This document shows, piece by piece, positions 46,484 to 58,480 of a stretch of 64,000 nucleotides of DNA. The stretch lies in assembly GCA_027186245.1 (NCBI GenBank), contig CP114499.1:1803001-1867000 (forward strand). Reading direction: 5' to 3'. The DNA is from Coriaria nepalensis (lineage: Eukaryota; Streptophyta; Magnoliopsida; Cucurbitales; Coriariaceae). The notes under the pieces are model-generated. The model had not been told where the DNA came from. It was given only the letters and a program-made list of their open reading frames with translations, and ran no database searches. Both the position numbers and the translations under genes were made by a program. The first letter of the stretch is position 1. Each line of letters starts with the position of its first letter.

Positions 46484-48028
46484 TTATTCATGTCTTTCCT
46501 CTCCCTTGTTGTTTTGGATTTTCTGTGCGGTTTAGTATTCGGATGAATCAGTAAGGTTTATGTGTACATGATGGTTGTCTGCTAAATACATAAGCTTTTT
46601 GTTACTTTTCACTTTCGTTTACCAGTTATTCTTCTTTTCCAAAGTATTAAGACTCAAAAGTATATTTTGAATGACTTTCAAGATGAAAGTATGGGTTGTA
46701 AAATAAGGATGAGTTGAGGTAGTATGCAGCAGCATAAAGTGGGCTATGAAATTCATTATGCCAGGTATTATAAATAACCTCCTAAGAAGATAAGTAGTAA
46801 GATTCCCTATTGACACCATGATAACACTTTTCTTTCGCTTTCTCTATTGCATCATAAGCATATAATTACTTAAGACATGTGGCAAGTCATTTTCATACTA
46901 AAATATTTCATACTAAAATTCATAATTAAGTAGATAATTATTTATTGTATTAAATGTTATATATTCTATATATTCATAGAATCTCTTATAATTCATAATC
47001 GAAGCTACATTTAAAAATACAAAGATAGTTCATCAACTTTTTTTCAACCAAGAGGGAAAAAAACAAAAGAAGAAGCAATAGTAAGATATGGTTTGTATGA
47101 ACAAGAGTCTTATCAAAGTTCTCTTAATGCTTACCATTATTATTTTGAAAGTTCTTTTTTTGTGTGTGTGTGTGTAAATTCTAGTTAAATTTACCTTTTC
47201 ATTGTAAATTGTATTTTGTTCATCCATGAAATATGATTACATATGTAGCTTGCTATCCCCCCCTCCTTCCAAACATTTTTTTTTTTGACCGAAGAACATT
47301 TTGCTTTGTTTATGATCGATGTTTTCTTACCGTAGAATCTTTTAACCAATAAGAAATCATTGACCTCAAAGAGAAACCCAATTGTTTTTCTTCTTCAGAT
47401 AGGAATGAGAGCCAAAACTGAACCCCTCCCTTCTTTTTTATTTTCATTTATTATTATTCCTTTCTTGCTTTCTTTTTCCCGGATAAAAGCCAGACTTTGA
47501 ATATGACAGCCAAGTCGAACAGTTTCCATTCCCTATATCATCACAACAATCAAACTCAAACCATATTACATGTCATCTCTGTCTGTCTGTCTCTCTCTCT
47601 CTCTGATAATGATCATGCACTAGAGCACATGGCAAACATATCGCCTAAACCCTCAAGGGATATTCAATCTTTCATCTCAAAAGAATTAAAAAGAAAAAAA
47701 AAATTAAAAAATAAAAATAAAAAGTTATGTACCTTCTTCATTAGTAACTTGAAAAATATCTCGCGTCTTTTGTGCCAAAACTAGAGATGAAGAATCAGCC
47801 ACGTGGAGAGAGAGAGAGAATCCCATGACTTTGCTCACAGAGGGAAGGAAAATAAGTGAGAAGCCAAGACTAGATAAGAAAGAAAAATCCACTTGTGTTG
47901 AAAGTGAAAGAGGAACTTTGCATGGTTGAGAGAGCTACTACTAACAAGTAAGAATGGTAGTTTTGATATAAGATCATTTCATGCCCTCTTTTCGTCCATA
48001 GTTTTACTCTACATGATTGCTAATTTGC
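46484..48028. other. Spacer between AAMP fragment and MYB gene
   Basis: 46484-46620 is the former promoter side of the AAMP-like gene (minus strand). 47150-47175 has a (GT)n run and 47588-47603 a (CT)n run. 47300-48028 is likely distal promoter of the MYB gene. No other gene seen. Confidence 0.4.
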
Positions 48029-48034
48029 TATAAA

Positions 48035-48066
<32 letters not shown>
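48029..48066 (+). promoter_or_regulatory. TATA box followed by (AG)15
   Basis: CTATAAAATAG (about 48028-48038) runs directly into a 30-base AG repeat (48037-48066), then CT-rich sequence. Together they look like the core promoter and GAGA-type leader of the MYB gene, with the ATG about 360 bases downstream. Confidence 0.5.
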
Positions 48067-48069
<3 letters not shown>

Positions 48070-48429
48070 CTATTACCCCCCTTCTCTCTCTCCCTCTTTC
48101 TCTCTTAAATGTTTGTTGTGAGCTTGATTGATAATTGATTGGGGTGAGCAATGACAAAAAAGACCCCATCATCACTTCCAACAACAAAGTGGTCCTTGCT
48201 CCCTCCCTCTATAATTGATGGGTTTGACATATAATTCACTCCTTATTCTGCGCCCATTTTTTGCCTCTCCACCTCATTCCTACGCACCCCTTTTCTCCTC
48301 CCCTTCTTTTAGAATGAACAAATGAATTAAATCCATTAGAGTATTAAACAATTCCTGCTGTTTTTTCCAAGCTCTATAGTTCCCAAACACCCACAAAAAA
48401 AAGAAAAAAAAAACCAGAAACCGAACACC

Positions 48430-49471
48430 ATGTCGACAAAAACTGTTTGGAGCAAAGAGGAAGAGAAGGCTTTTGAAAACGCAATAGCCAAGTACTGGGT
48501 AGAGGACGATAAAGAAAACAGCAAAGAAGAGCACTGGGAGAAGATTTCTTCACAGGTTCCAAACAAGGACATGGAGGAGTTAAAGCGACACTATCAAATG
48601 CTTGTAGATGATGTATTTGCAATCGAAGCAGGGAATATTCCACTTCCTAATTATGTTGTAGAGGAAGCAAGTTCTTCAAACAAAGATCATAATAATACTA
48701 ATAATCATGGTTTTCATGGACTCACTGGTAACGATAAAAGATCTACTTCCGGTTTAGGAAGCGGGTTCTCTTCCGGGTTGGCTAATGACTCATCGGGTCA
48801 CGGCAGTAAAGGCGGATCTAAATCTGAACAAGAGAGGAAGAAAGGCATCCCCTGGACAGAAGAAGAGCACAGGTATATATGTATATCTCTATGTGATTTT
48901 CATGGGATTAGAACAGAGGCCTTTTTATTTATTTTTTAATCTATTAACTTTTTTTGAGGTCAGGTTATTTCTATTGGGTTTGGAAAAATTTGGGAAGGGG
49001 GATTGGAGAAGTATTTCAAGGAACTTTGTGATATCAAGGACACCAACACAAGTGGCAAGCCATGCACAGAAGTACTTCATAAGACTAAACTCGATGAATA
49101 GAGATAGAAGGAGATCAAGCATACATGATATAACCAGTCTAAACAATGGAGATATCGCATCTAGTAGTAATAATTGTAATAACAGTATCAGAGCACCACC
49201 CATTACTGGCCAGCAAATGAACAGTAACAACTTATCAAATGGAGGAGCAATAGGAGGAGGACTGCCTGGAAAACAGATAGCTCATCCTCCTCATCATCAT
49301 ATGGTTGGTTTAGGGGTTTATGGGACACCAGTTCATCCTCATCATCATCATCATGTGGGTCCTTCAGCTGTCGGGACCCCTGTTTTGCTTCCTCCTCCCG
49401 GGCCCCACCACCATCCTCCTTATGTTGTTCCGATCGCTTATCCATTGGCACCTCCAACAATGCACCAATAA
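48430..49471 (+). CDS. [13 protein letters not shown] two-repeat MYB transcription factor
   Basis: Two exons, 48430-48872 and 48964-49471, split inside codon 148 (AG|G, GT-AG intron of 91 bases), giving 316 residues. The N-terminal SANT/MYB-like repeat is at about 6-58 ([17 protein letters not shown]). A Ser/Gly-rich linker follows with [20 protein letters not shown] leading into the second, DNA-binding MYB repeat (about 139-190), which has the signature VASHAQKYF at 178-186 and then [10 protein letters not shown]. The C-terminus is His/Pro/Gly-rich with HHHHHH-type runs and ends APPTMHQ. This layout is that of DIVARICATA/MYBS/SRM1-type factors, which bind GATAA (I-box) sites and act in sugar, hormone and salt responses and flower symmetry. 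From memory the closest Arabidopsis member is At1g49010. If the intron is retained, a frame stays open to 48939 and would give a 169-residue protein without the second repeat. Confidence 0.95.
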
Positions 49472-49799
49472 AAGCAAATTCTTTTTTTTTTTTTTTCATT
49501 TTCTAATCTGAGTTTTGTATAAGCAGATAATGTAGATAATTGTGTAAGTATATTTTTAAGGATATATCCTTTCAAGGGAAACAGAAGGACATGCTATTCT
49601 AATAAGAGTTATGAAATGGGTTTTATCCCAGACATTTGTGATTATATGCAAGCTTCAGAATCTGATACACATTACTCCATAGGCAAGAAAAAGAAAGGAA
49701 AGATGTAGATAATCTTAATATATCTCCTTTCATAAAAGTGTAATATATCTTAATGTACATATTTATTGAAAAGATGTAGAATCTGATACACATTACTTA
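49472..49799 (+). other. 3' region of the MYB gene
   Basis: T15 tract at about 49482-49496 right after the stop, then AT-rich likely 3' UTR. A 19-base phrase, GAATCTGATACACATTACT, occurs twice (49658 and 49779), the second just before a small inverted-repeat element. Confidence 0.4.
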
Positions 49800-49938
49800 T
49801 GTAGCGGCACCATTTTGATGCTAATATCGATAGATAGTATAGCTAATTGGAAACGCCGCTAACTTTTTTTGGTAACAGGCTGCATAAAGAGAGATACCGC
49901 TAACCTAGCGGTAGTGATTAGTAGTTGGTGCTGCTACA
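49800..49938. mobile_element. 139-bp MITE-like element with terminal inverted repeats
   Basis: TGTAGCGGCACCA at 49800-49812 is inverse to TGGTGCTGCTACA at 49926-49938 (12 of 13). Inside, AAACGCCGCTAAC and ATACCGCTAACCTAGCGGTAG repeat the same CCGCTA motif in both orientations. No clear target duplication. Too short to encode anything. Confidence 0.55.
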
Positions 49939-50840
49939 TTCTACCAGTAAATTAGATAAAAAAAATCTTTTTTTTTATTTTAATAATTAGCATTTGGCTG
50001 CAGCTTTGTGACACGAATGTTCATAGCTACGATTTAGTTTGTTACAAAGAAAAAAAAGTACGACGTCGTTGAATAGCGTTAAGGTAAAACCCCAAATCAA
50101 TTGCAGTGAATCTCAATCAAACTCTAATTTGAAAAAAATGATCAAATCTGTTGAAATTTCTTAGAAACTAAGCACTAAATCCTGTTAGAACTGAAGTAGA
50201 AGAATGTGAAAATCACTTTGCTCACAAGAACAAAACAGAGAAGGAAGACAAAGAGAGAGAGAGAGCCAAAATAAATTGAAAATCTACTCTTCATTACTAG
50301 AATAATGTCATTTTTAATACAACCATAATATGACCAACATACAAGAGAATAGCAACAACAATAAATGCAAATAAGAACACCCATACAATCTATACATCAA
50401 CAAGAGTGGCCTAAACCAGAAAAATATGTTAAAAAACAGCAATCTCACCAACTCTTGCACTAAAGCTTCCATAAGAGGCAAGAGTACCCAAAAACTTCTT
50501 TAATGCAATCCAGCATTCATGTGCACTTCCAACACTTTATAAAACATGATAACAAATTGAATCAAACTGAATTTTTCCCTCCAAAACATGAGATTGATGA
50601 CAGCATAACAGCAAAACAACAACTTTGAGTAGTCGGCTAGAAGAGAGTCTAAAACAAGCTACACACTTCTGATTCACTTGATTCCAATTGCTACAAGTCC
50701 AAAATGATGCATACTAATTGAATGTATAATAGTCAATGCCAAAAAGTTAACTAAGAAAAAAGTCAACTGAATTTATGAGATGGCAAGAACTTCGTGAAGG
50801 CATCTGCAACTTGTTCTTCAGATTGACAATGCATTAGCCT
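49939..50840. other. Spacer, possibly includes a decayed copia 3' LTR
   Basis: Lies downstream (minus strand) of a copia RNase H fragment, so an LTR is expected. TGTTAGAACTGAAG at about 50182 could be one end but I cannot find a matching end or polypurine tract. (GA)n at about 50250-50264. Confidence 0.3.
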
Positions 50841-50846
50841 AATTTG

Positions 50847-51480
50847 TCATTCTTTCACCATTTTTCTAATGAAATGAAACTTCACTTGAATATGTTTTGT
50901 TCTTCTAAAATTCACTGGATTTTCTGCTATGGCAATAGCATACTTACTATTACAATGGATCACAGTAGCTTCAGTTTGCTCTAGTCTCAAATCTTTCAAG
51001 ATTTTCCTCACCCAAACTCCATGGTTGCAATCAGCAGCAGCAGCAGCATATTCTGCCTCTGCTGTGGATTGAGCTACAATGCTTTGTTTCCTTGAGCTCC
51101 AGCAAAAAATTCTAGACCCCAAAGAGAAACAAAAACCACTGATACTTTTAGAATCCTCCATAGATTATGCCAAATTGTTATCAACATATCCCTCCAATGC
51201 TATCTCTCCTTTTTCACCAAATAGCACAACATCAGTGGCCTCCATTTCAGTGAGGAGTTCCAAATCAATAATAAATGCTTCATACTCAGCTTGGTTGTTT
51301 GTACACGGGAACCCCAGTTGTAATGACCAAATAGTGCTTGTGCCATAAGATACTTTGATAACGATACCATGTCGGCCATTGCTTCAATACTCGATAAAAT
51401 AAAATTTTCATGGCCGATTTTTGACCAAGAATACCTCGAAAGTGTTTCGACATCTACCGACATGTTCGACATCTACCGAC
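50847..51480 (-). pseudogene. Ty1/copia RNase H next to a Ty3/gypsy-like RNase H piece
   Basis: 51161-50847 encodes a copia RNase H: SISGFCFSLGSRIFCWSSRK, then QSIVAQSTAEAEYAAAAADC, then WVRKILKDL and a C-terminal RRTKHIQVKFHFIR. Just upstream on the same strand (about 51295-51205) a different RNase H type appears: CTNNQAEYEAFIIDLELLTE followed by MEATDVVLFGE, typical of plant Ty3/gypsy elements. The two are out of frame with each other and joined without a visible border. Both are truncated. Confidence 0.7.
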
Positions 51481-51961
51481 ATGTGATAGGACATCAGATG
51501 GTCGACTACAAAATTGGCTAGAGCCTAGGCCTTGACAGCCTTCTGAGGTACATATTGTAGGCTAGATCAACTAACACGAGTGCCCACTTGCCCAAATATG
51601 ACGACCAATAAAGTCTTAAAAAACCCAAAATGTGGTTTTATAACTCCAAAACATTTTTCATTTAGAGACTTGCTAAGACTTGGTTTCCATCACTCTCAAT
51701 ACAAAGTGGTATACAATTCAATTACACAACCAAGTCCACTCAACATTCTTACAAGCAAATTCCTTCTCTTTCACAAAAAAAGTTTATGGGAAGACGACTA
51801 AAAGTCTAAACCATGCAACACACGCTGTTCTATCTTTATTTACATACAAAACTACAACATACATAGTACATACATACACAAAATTTACTTATGATAACAT
51901 GCACCTTAACCATATAACAAACACTTGGAACACTGCCTCGTAAATACAGACATGAACATGA
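51481..51961. other. 3' flank of the lipase gene
   Basis: Likely includes the 3' UTR of the minus-strand lipase gene; no other gene seen. Confidence 0.4.
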
Positions 51962-54900
51962 TTAACTACTACTAGCTTGCACCTTCTTCTTCGCCCTAAC
52001 CACCTTGGGACTAGAATCATCCCCAGGCGCAGGCTCCACAAGCAATAACCTCGATATAACATAAGCCAAGAGTTCCTCTCTATGCGAAAAAGTGAAGTCT
52101 AAATGAGCATACTCAAACTCACTATAGGACACATCAACCCCAGAATTCTTCATCAACTTGTAATGATTTCTTACCATAGACGGTCTAATCACCTGGTCCT
52201 TTTGTCCTGCAACAAGATCTACAGGAATATCAATAAGCCCATAATGTGCACCCAGATCCAACGGCTCAGGTGAACCATACACTTCCATGTTGATAGATGG
52301 GTTCCCATAATCAAACATTCGGAACTTTCTTGCTTTTTTCATCTGGGCGAGGTGGAGAGCTACCTGGAAAGCTACTCCGGGCATGTCGTTCATATTGTAG
52401 TGGGGTAACGCAAGAACTCCGACCCAATTCGAGCTGTCCCCACCTACAAAGTAACTCATTAGGGTTTGAACCAAGCCCCCTACAGCAGGGTAGTTATGGA
52501 AATCCCGAGCTAATTTGTTGACCAGCATTCGGAAAAATCTAGTTGGAATATAAAAAGCTGGGATAAATGGGGCCACAAAGGGGCCCAAGTAGATTAAACC
52601 ATGCTCGATCAATGTGAAGACCAGATTGGAGTCGTGATGAAACCCAGCAGGAGATAACAAGACTAGTCTCGAGAGCCGGTGTGGTTTGGCCTCAATCCGG
52701 CGTGCTATGACGTACATTAACATGGCAGGCCCGCCCAAGCTGTGGCAGATTGCGCAGAGTTTGTATGGTTGATGATCATTGTCGATTTCTGCTTCGATAT
52801 TAGGGTGGGCTACTTTTAATTCAGAGGTTTTTACTTGGTGAATCTTCTCTATCATAGAGGGAATATCTTCTGTTCCGTGTTCGTTTATTGAGTAGTGCCA
52901 GTACCTAAAGAAAAAATCACATGTTAATGAGTATATTAACGCTAATACCCTTTCTCCTAGGAATGTACTTCTGAAATCGGGGTCCCATAACTCGTATTCA
53001 ATAGTGGAGTACCAAGTAAAAACATGATTACTTACTTTTGTGAGGATATGTTCTTATCTACATGCTCCCTAGAAACCAAACCACGGAGATTGCCTAGGAA
53101 TACATCATACCCTGCATCGTAGGCAAGAAAGTCCATGCTTAAACCTCAGTTAATTGATCTGGTCTCCTAACGAAATTAACAGTTGAGTAGGAAATGATAT
53201 ATACCTCGATCGAAGGCAGCAAAAGCTGGAGAACCAACAACGCCATTGGTCACCCAACTGATTAATGGGAGAAGCGTTAGAATTTACAGGCAAGGTTTAA
53301 AATAGAACACAATAATGGATGACAATTCCAACATTGTTTCCCTATCGAAAAGATGGATATAATATTTTTTCTACTTAATTCATTTATTTAATAATTCTAA
53401 CATTGCTTCCCTACCCAAACAGATGTATTTTTTTTTTTAATTCTTCATTCATTTATTTAATAATGGAGGTAAAACTTAATTACCATATTATTAAGACATG
53501 ACCTAAAGGGTGGATTTTCTAGTCATCAAGTATTTTTGAGGAAGAACCTTCATTCATCCCTACTCCCAGAAGAATAACACCGGAAATTTATTATTTGGGT
53601 TCCCAAGTCCAGTGAAATTTTTAAACAGGACAAAGTCTTTCCAATTTTTAATGACTACATCTAGTTGTTCACATTATTAAGGCCATTCAGTAGAGGGCAT
53701 TTCCAAACATTTACCCCTTTACTAAACAGTGGTAAGCTCCACATAGTTAATTCAAGAAATAGTTTAATATAGGGAGATCAATGCCACCATAATCTTTCAA
53801 GATAAAGCACAAGTTATTAACTTGTCCATGTAAGTGAATGAACTGGAGTGGTAAAAAGTTTCAGAAACTGATATTAAACCAAATCTTAAGTATGAAAAAC
53901 GAAAGACGAGAAGTAAAACACTCGAGACTCACCCCAATGATGAATCAAAAAGTCCATGCTGTAAGTAGACAGCTTTCCGTGCATCACGTCTGCAACATCA
54001 CACATCAGAAATCAGACACCAAATCTTAAATAGAATTTATTACTTACAAGTAATGAAACTGATTATACCTTGGGATTCTTTCAAGAAGAAGAACATAACC
54101 ATCAGCAGTTACAACATGAATAGCTTCATAGGGGTACCTAATCGAGAAAGGATAAGTATGAAATTTTTTCAAGAATGGAGCTCAAAAAACGAATTACAGA
54201 TAGCAGATCTCTACCCAAGCTCTGTAATAACATCCTGACACGTTCTTGAATCAGTGTTTAAAGAGTTACGATTAGTATTACTATGCCTTTCTGTAAGTGA
54301 TGGATCATTCTCTCCAAGTGTCGCAGTAGGGACAAAGACATCTGTTTCACTGCAGAGATCATTTGTTTTGCCACTGCTGTAGAATGAGAACGGTCTGCCC
54401 AGTATTCTGAAAACCTCTGATGGAGACAGAAGAAAATGTGCAGCCTTGTGAAAAACATCGAATACAGCCTCTATTAAGATCTCAATTCCTAGATGAAGAT
54501 CCTGAAAGACAGAAGCCAATGAATCGATCACTCTCTGATTACACATATATACTGCTAAAGGTTATAGTCAGGAAACATAAAAAAAAGAAGCCTATTAAAG
54601 CACAATTTCATAAGAATATGAGAGAAACCTCAACAACTCCACGTCTCCTATCAGTAGCACGATGAACAACATCATCCTTGTGGCTGTGTGCCTTCTTAAT
54701 AGATAGTCTATGAGACGAGTGCTGGTGGTGTCCTTGGATAGAAGGGGACTGTGAATGCCCCACAGGAAATAAATTCCAAAGACGAAAAGGAATACCAAGA
54801 AGAAACTTTACAGGGAGTAGAATCCACAAAAATATGGATATCCATCCTGAATGATGCCTGTCATGCCGGGAGGAACTGTTAGTCCTGGAGATATGTGAGC

Positions 54901-56731
54901 TTTGAGATGATGGTGAGTTTGGACATGTATCTTCATACATATCATCATCCCCAGATGAGTAATCAATGCTTGAATCATCCGAATCCACAGAAAGATCATG
55001 AACGAACTGGTTGAAAGAGGACACACCACTACGTACCACAAGGGGGGGAAAAAGGCAGTCAACAACCTATTTAGAGTCTCAAGTTTGACAATAGTAAATC
55101 CATCTTATGGAAATGAATAGTGATAACACCCCTCAGCACACGAGCGCGCACCAAGAGTAAGAAGCCAAAGTGTTGATATGATATGTTATGGAATTTAGAG
55201 AAAAGGATTGATTCACACATAAACAGTGGAATATATGGTATACAAGTAGGTGCTGAAGTTTTGTGACATAATTTTTTCGGTCATTTTCCTTTACTTTTAG
55301 GAGGAACAGTTCAGCATACAATTTTATCACGAACAATAAATTATAGATGGTGAATAGTCCACTCATACAAATGGCCATTTAAACTTCACATTATTGCTTA
55401 CAAATTTCTACCATGTCTATAAAGATGTCCTCATAAGATTTTTCACTTCTGAAATTATTCTGTAACAGAAGATACCAGTCACAATGAAGTCTGAAGCCAG
55501 AATATATTGCAACAAAGGATTTAATATCAAGACTTACTTTTGCATCCAACGTGGAATGCGAGGCCCACGAAAGGTCGGCCTGAGCTCCCAACCATGAATA
55601 CCTTCAAGAATAGTAGCCTTGCCTGGTAAAAAAGTTAGCAAAAGGGCTGATAATCCATTTATTAGCCTCAAGCTACTGTTGAGGGACTCGTAAGTAATTG
55701 TCTTCACTGATCTGCACTACAAAGCAAAGTAAAATAATGTTCATGATATAAAGTTTATTCAATACTCAAGAATCTCAGAAAAATGTCAAGTGCTCATCAA
55801 AGAAAAGGAGATAACTTAAGACGTACTTCTAGAAACGGTGGCATTATTCAAGATTGAAATGAAAGTCTAGAATATTGAATACTACATACAGCTCTTCATT
55901 AAAAAGGCAGTCAAGAAAATGCAAACTTTGAATATGCGCATCATATTATTCCAAGAGCAAATGAAAGTACATGGTTTGAATTGAAACAGTTGTCAATATC
56001 ACTAATCCTTGAGTGAAATCCCAACTTTTTCCTAAATTATATCGTATCTTTTCTTATGATCCACAAAACTAACTATACTTCTAAGATAAGGTTGGAGAAG
56101 TAATCAACTGATTGTTCAAACAGAAGAAATACTGTCTGATAGAGATCTCTTCCCAATTCCAATCCTCTCATGTAAAAAGGAGATAAAATAAAAAATAAAA
56201 AAAAATCAAACGCAATCATTCTTTCTAGCAACGAAGCACCCCCTTCTGCATGATTCAAACGGTAAAATGTTGTTAACTGACTCCTGATCTCTGACCTACA
56301 TCCTAAGCACTATCCAAATATTGTTCACGATCATTTCCACTACTCACCTTCAACAACAGAATCTTAATAATTTCACCTCTAATAATTTCACTGATCATTC
56401 AAAAATTGTTCACAAATATCGTTTTCTTCCTCTAATAATTTCTTTCCAGTTTCAAGGAATCATCATCCTCTCCTCCCCAACAAAACGAAATTGTCATAAG
56501 CATTCAATTCGGCACGCAACGAATCAAAAATCATAAAATTTCAGGGCAGAAGAAAAAAACTGAAATTGAAATCCAGATTAAAATCTAATCAACAATTTGA
56601 ATTAGAAAAAAAAAAACCCCCAAAATCACGACAGAAAACTACGTAATTGCGGAAGAAGAAATGAATACAAGGGGAAATGAGGCGTACTCTTTGGTTACTG
56701 CGAGGAGATTGTCAATAAACTGCCGGATCAT
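51962..56731 (-). CDS. Alpha/beta-hydrolase lipase, plant two-part type
   Basis: Nine exons on the minus strand, all GT-AG and in phase: 56731-56688, 55711-55538, 55028-54629, 54501-54215, 54137-54069, 53992-53933, 53257-53205, 53111-53036, 52904-51962. Product 701 residues, normal for At1g73920/At1g18460-type proteins (named from memory), annotated as triacylglycerol/steryl-ester lipases. The N-terminal third has the conserved GWELRPTFRGPRIPRWM, an acidic Ser/Asp-rich stretch (88-125), a hydrophobic helix (about 135-160, WISIFLWILLPVKFLLGIPF) and HKAAHFLLSPSE. The acid-lipase-like part starts at CQDVITELGYPYEAIHVVTA; the oxyanion-side motif is YLQHGLFDSSLGW. The nucleophile is Ser443 in CHSLGG; Asp624 (AGQKD) and His655 (YAHLDF) fit the rest of the triad. 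Probably membrane-anchored. The start is the first ATG and gives the family N-terminus MIRQFIDNLLAVTKE. Confidence 0.94.
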
Positions 56732-57690
56732 TTATGCTTTCGATTCGTCTCCTTCTTCCTCTTTCTCCGAAGCAAAAAAAAAAAACAGATAAAATCAGAA
56801 AAAAGAGGAGAATCAAATCGAAATCGGAGCGGAAATTTGGAAGAGAGAGATAAAGTCGGCGAGGAGGATATTTTGGAGTTCCCGATTTGTCAAAGCTATG
56901 ATGCAGCGGCGATTCCTGCCGTATAAAAGCAAGTCGGCGAGTGTCGGTGTACACGTGGCTTCAACGTGGTGTTTATGGTCAGCAGAGAATGCAGAGGGTA
57001 TGATAACGCGGCATTACTATTTTATCCGTTTTTGGATAAAAGCTACACGTTTATGTTGTGGTGGGGTTGAACATCTCTAACTCCTCATCAATTTAATGGA
57101 TTTTTTTTTTAATTCACTAAATTTAAGAAACATGCTATTCAAAGGAACAAACCTTAAGATTTTAAATTCAATCAAGATTCATTGCCATCTTATTTAGTTT
57201 AATTTTTATAAATTTATTCTTATATTAATTTCTTATTAATTTTTAAATTTTTGTATATTTTAAATAAGTCTTTATAAATGAAATTTATATAACCAGGAAT
57301 TAACATTACATACTAATATATATGTTGCGTTTTTAAAAAGAATTATTTATTATTTTTCCATTACTAATATTTTATTATTTCAACTTTTTTCTTTTAATAA
57401 TTAATTATTTTCTTTTAAGTCTAAAAATTATTTTTTCTTTAAATGAATTATGAAAAAAAAAAAAAACTCCACTTAGTCTCTCAAGAAAAAAAAGTTGAAA
57501 TAATTTGATTCTTTTTTGAGAAAAGTTGATGAAAACAGCCCGATTTTTCATGAAATATTCAAATAGAACCGAATTTTCATTAAAAACATAATCGGATCGA
57601 TTCTGTTTTTTCTCGCGAAAAATAAAATTTGCTTCATCTCCTTCGTTAAGATGATCCGTGATCCCAAAAAAAAAAAAAAAACTCCATGAA
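56732..57690. other. Promoter/leader of the lipase gene and AT-rich spacer
   Basis: 56732-56960 is the leader and core promoter side of the minus-strand lipase gene (purine-rich on plus). 57080-57690 is AT-rich with poly-A tracts (57451-57466, 57665-57680) and no gene. Confidence 0.45.
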
Positions 57691-57957
57691 GGTATGTCTG
57701 CTCGAAGTAGACCTCAATCAGATGACTATCTCAAGATGCTACATCTCGTTATTCCTCTAAATGAATAGAACAAATGTCTTTATGATATTGTTTCCAACTC
57801 GTGGTTATGCAATGAATTTCATCCATAAGTATAATACATCTCATATTATTTTCCATTGAATGGTAAAAATAAGCATCGCAACCTATTCTTATTTGTTGGC
57901 GTTCCTCCACCCATTAGGTATTCGGTTCTTTGGGCATCCTTTCTTTTAAAAGAAAAG

Positions 57958-58040
57958 CTTCTTACTTGTCACGTAGGTTTTATCCTTGTATTGACTTCAT
58001 CCATAAAAGCAAGGATAGAACCTACATGACAAGTAACAAG
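57958..58040. repeat. 31-bp stem, 21-base loop hairpin
   Basis: CTTCTTACTTGTCACGTAGG... (57958-57988) is inverse to the stretch 58010-58040 with only three mismatches or G-U pairs over 31 positions; the loop is 57989-58009. This is much longer than expected by chance. It could be the foldback of a small MITE or a microRNA-like precursor. No known microRNA sequence is recognised in either arm. Confidence 0.7.
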
Positions 58041-58480
58041 TTTTTTTGCTAGCATGGAAAGGCAAATCATGTCCAAAGTACCGGAGGCCCCGGGTAAAGG
58101 AACGTCAACAATAAGAACTGGTTGCGCTACTTATTCAATGTTCAATGAATACCAAATGAGATATACTATACTTATGGATGGCACCCAGTACATAACCATG
58201 AGCTAGTAACACCATTAAAAAGGAATTTGCTCTGTTCAGCAAAAGGAATAAATGAGATGTAGTCTTGAAATAGACACCACGGAGGGAGCGAGCATTTGCC
58301 GAAGCAAGCATATGATCTAATGGTTGCAATGGCTGGTGCAAGAGATTAGTTGGTGTTCACATCAACGTGACCCAAAAATTTATCTCTTTGCAGTCGACAA
58401 AGTAAAACTATGAAATATAGGATAACCATTGTCCATATCAACTGGTTTAGTAGTCAGTAAGAGAAGGACTCGCAATTTTT
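58041..58480. other. Unassigned sequence ahead of the FAR1-like relic
   Basis: Less AT-rich than the surroundings and probably the 5' part of the transposon relic that follows, but I recognise no domain in it. Confidence 0.3.

Noticed and set aside
48280..48643. Three minus-strand frames opposite MYB exon 1
   Set aside because: Hydrophobic, overlapping antisense frames with no family match; shadows of the MYB coding strand.
54211..54546. Separate small gene starting MCNQRVIDS
   Set aside because: It is exon 4 of the lipase gene read through its upstream intron; splice phase and family motifs fix it as internal.
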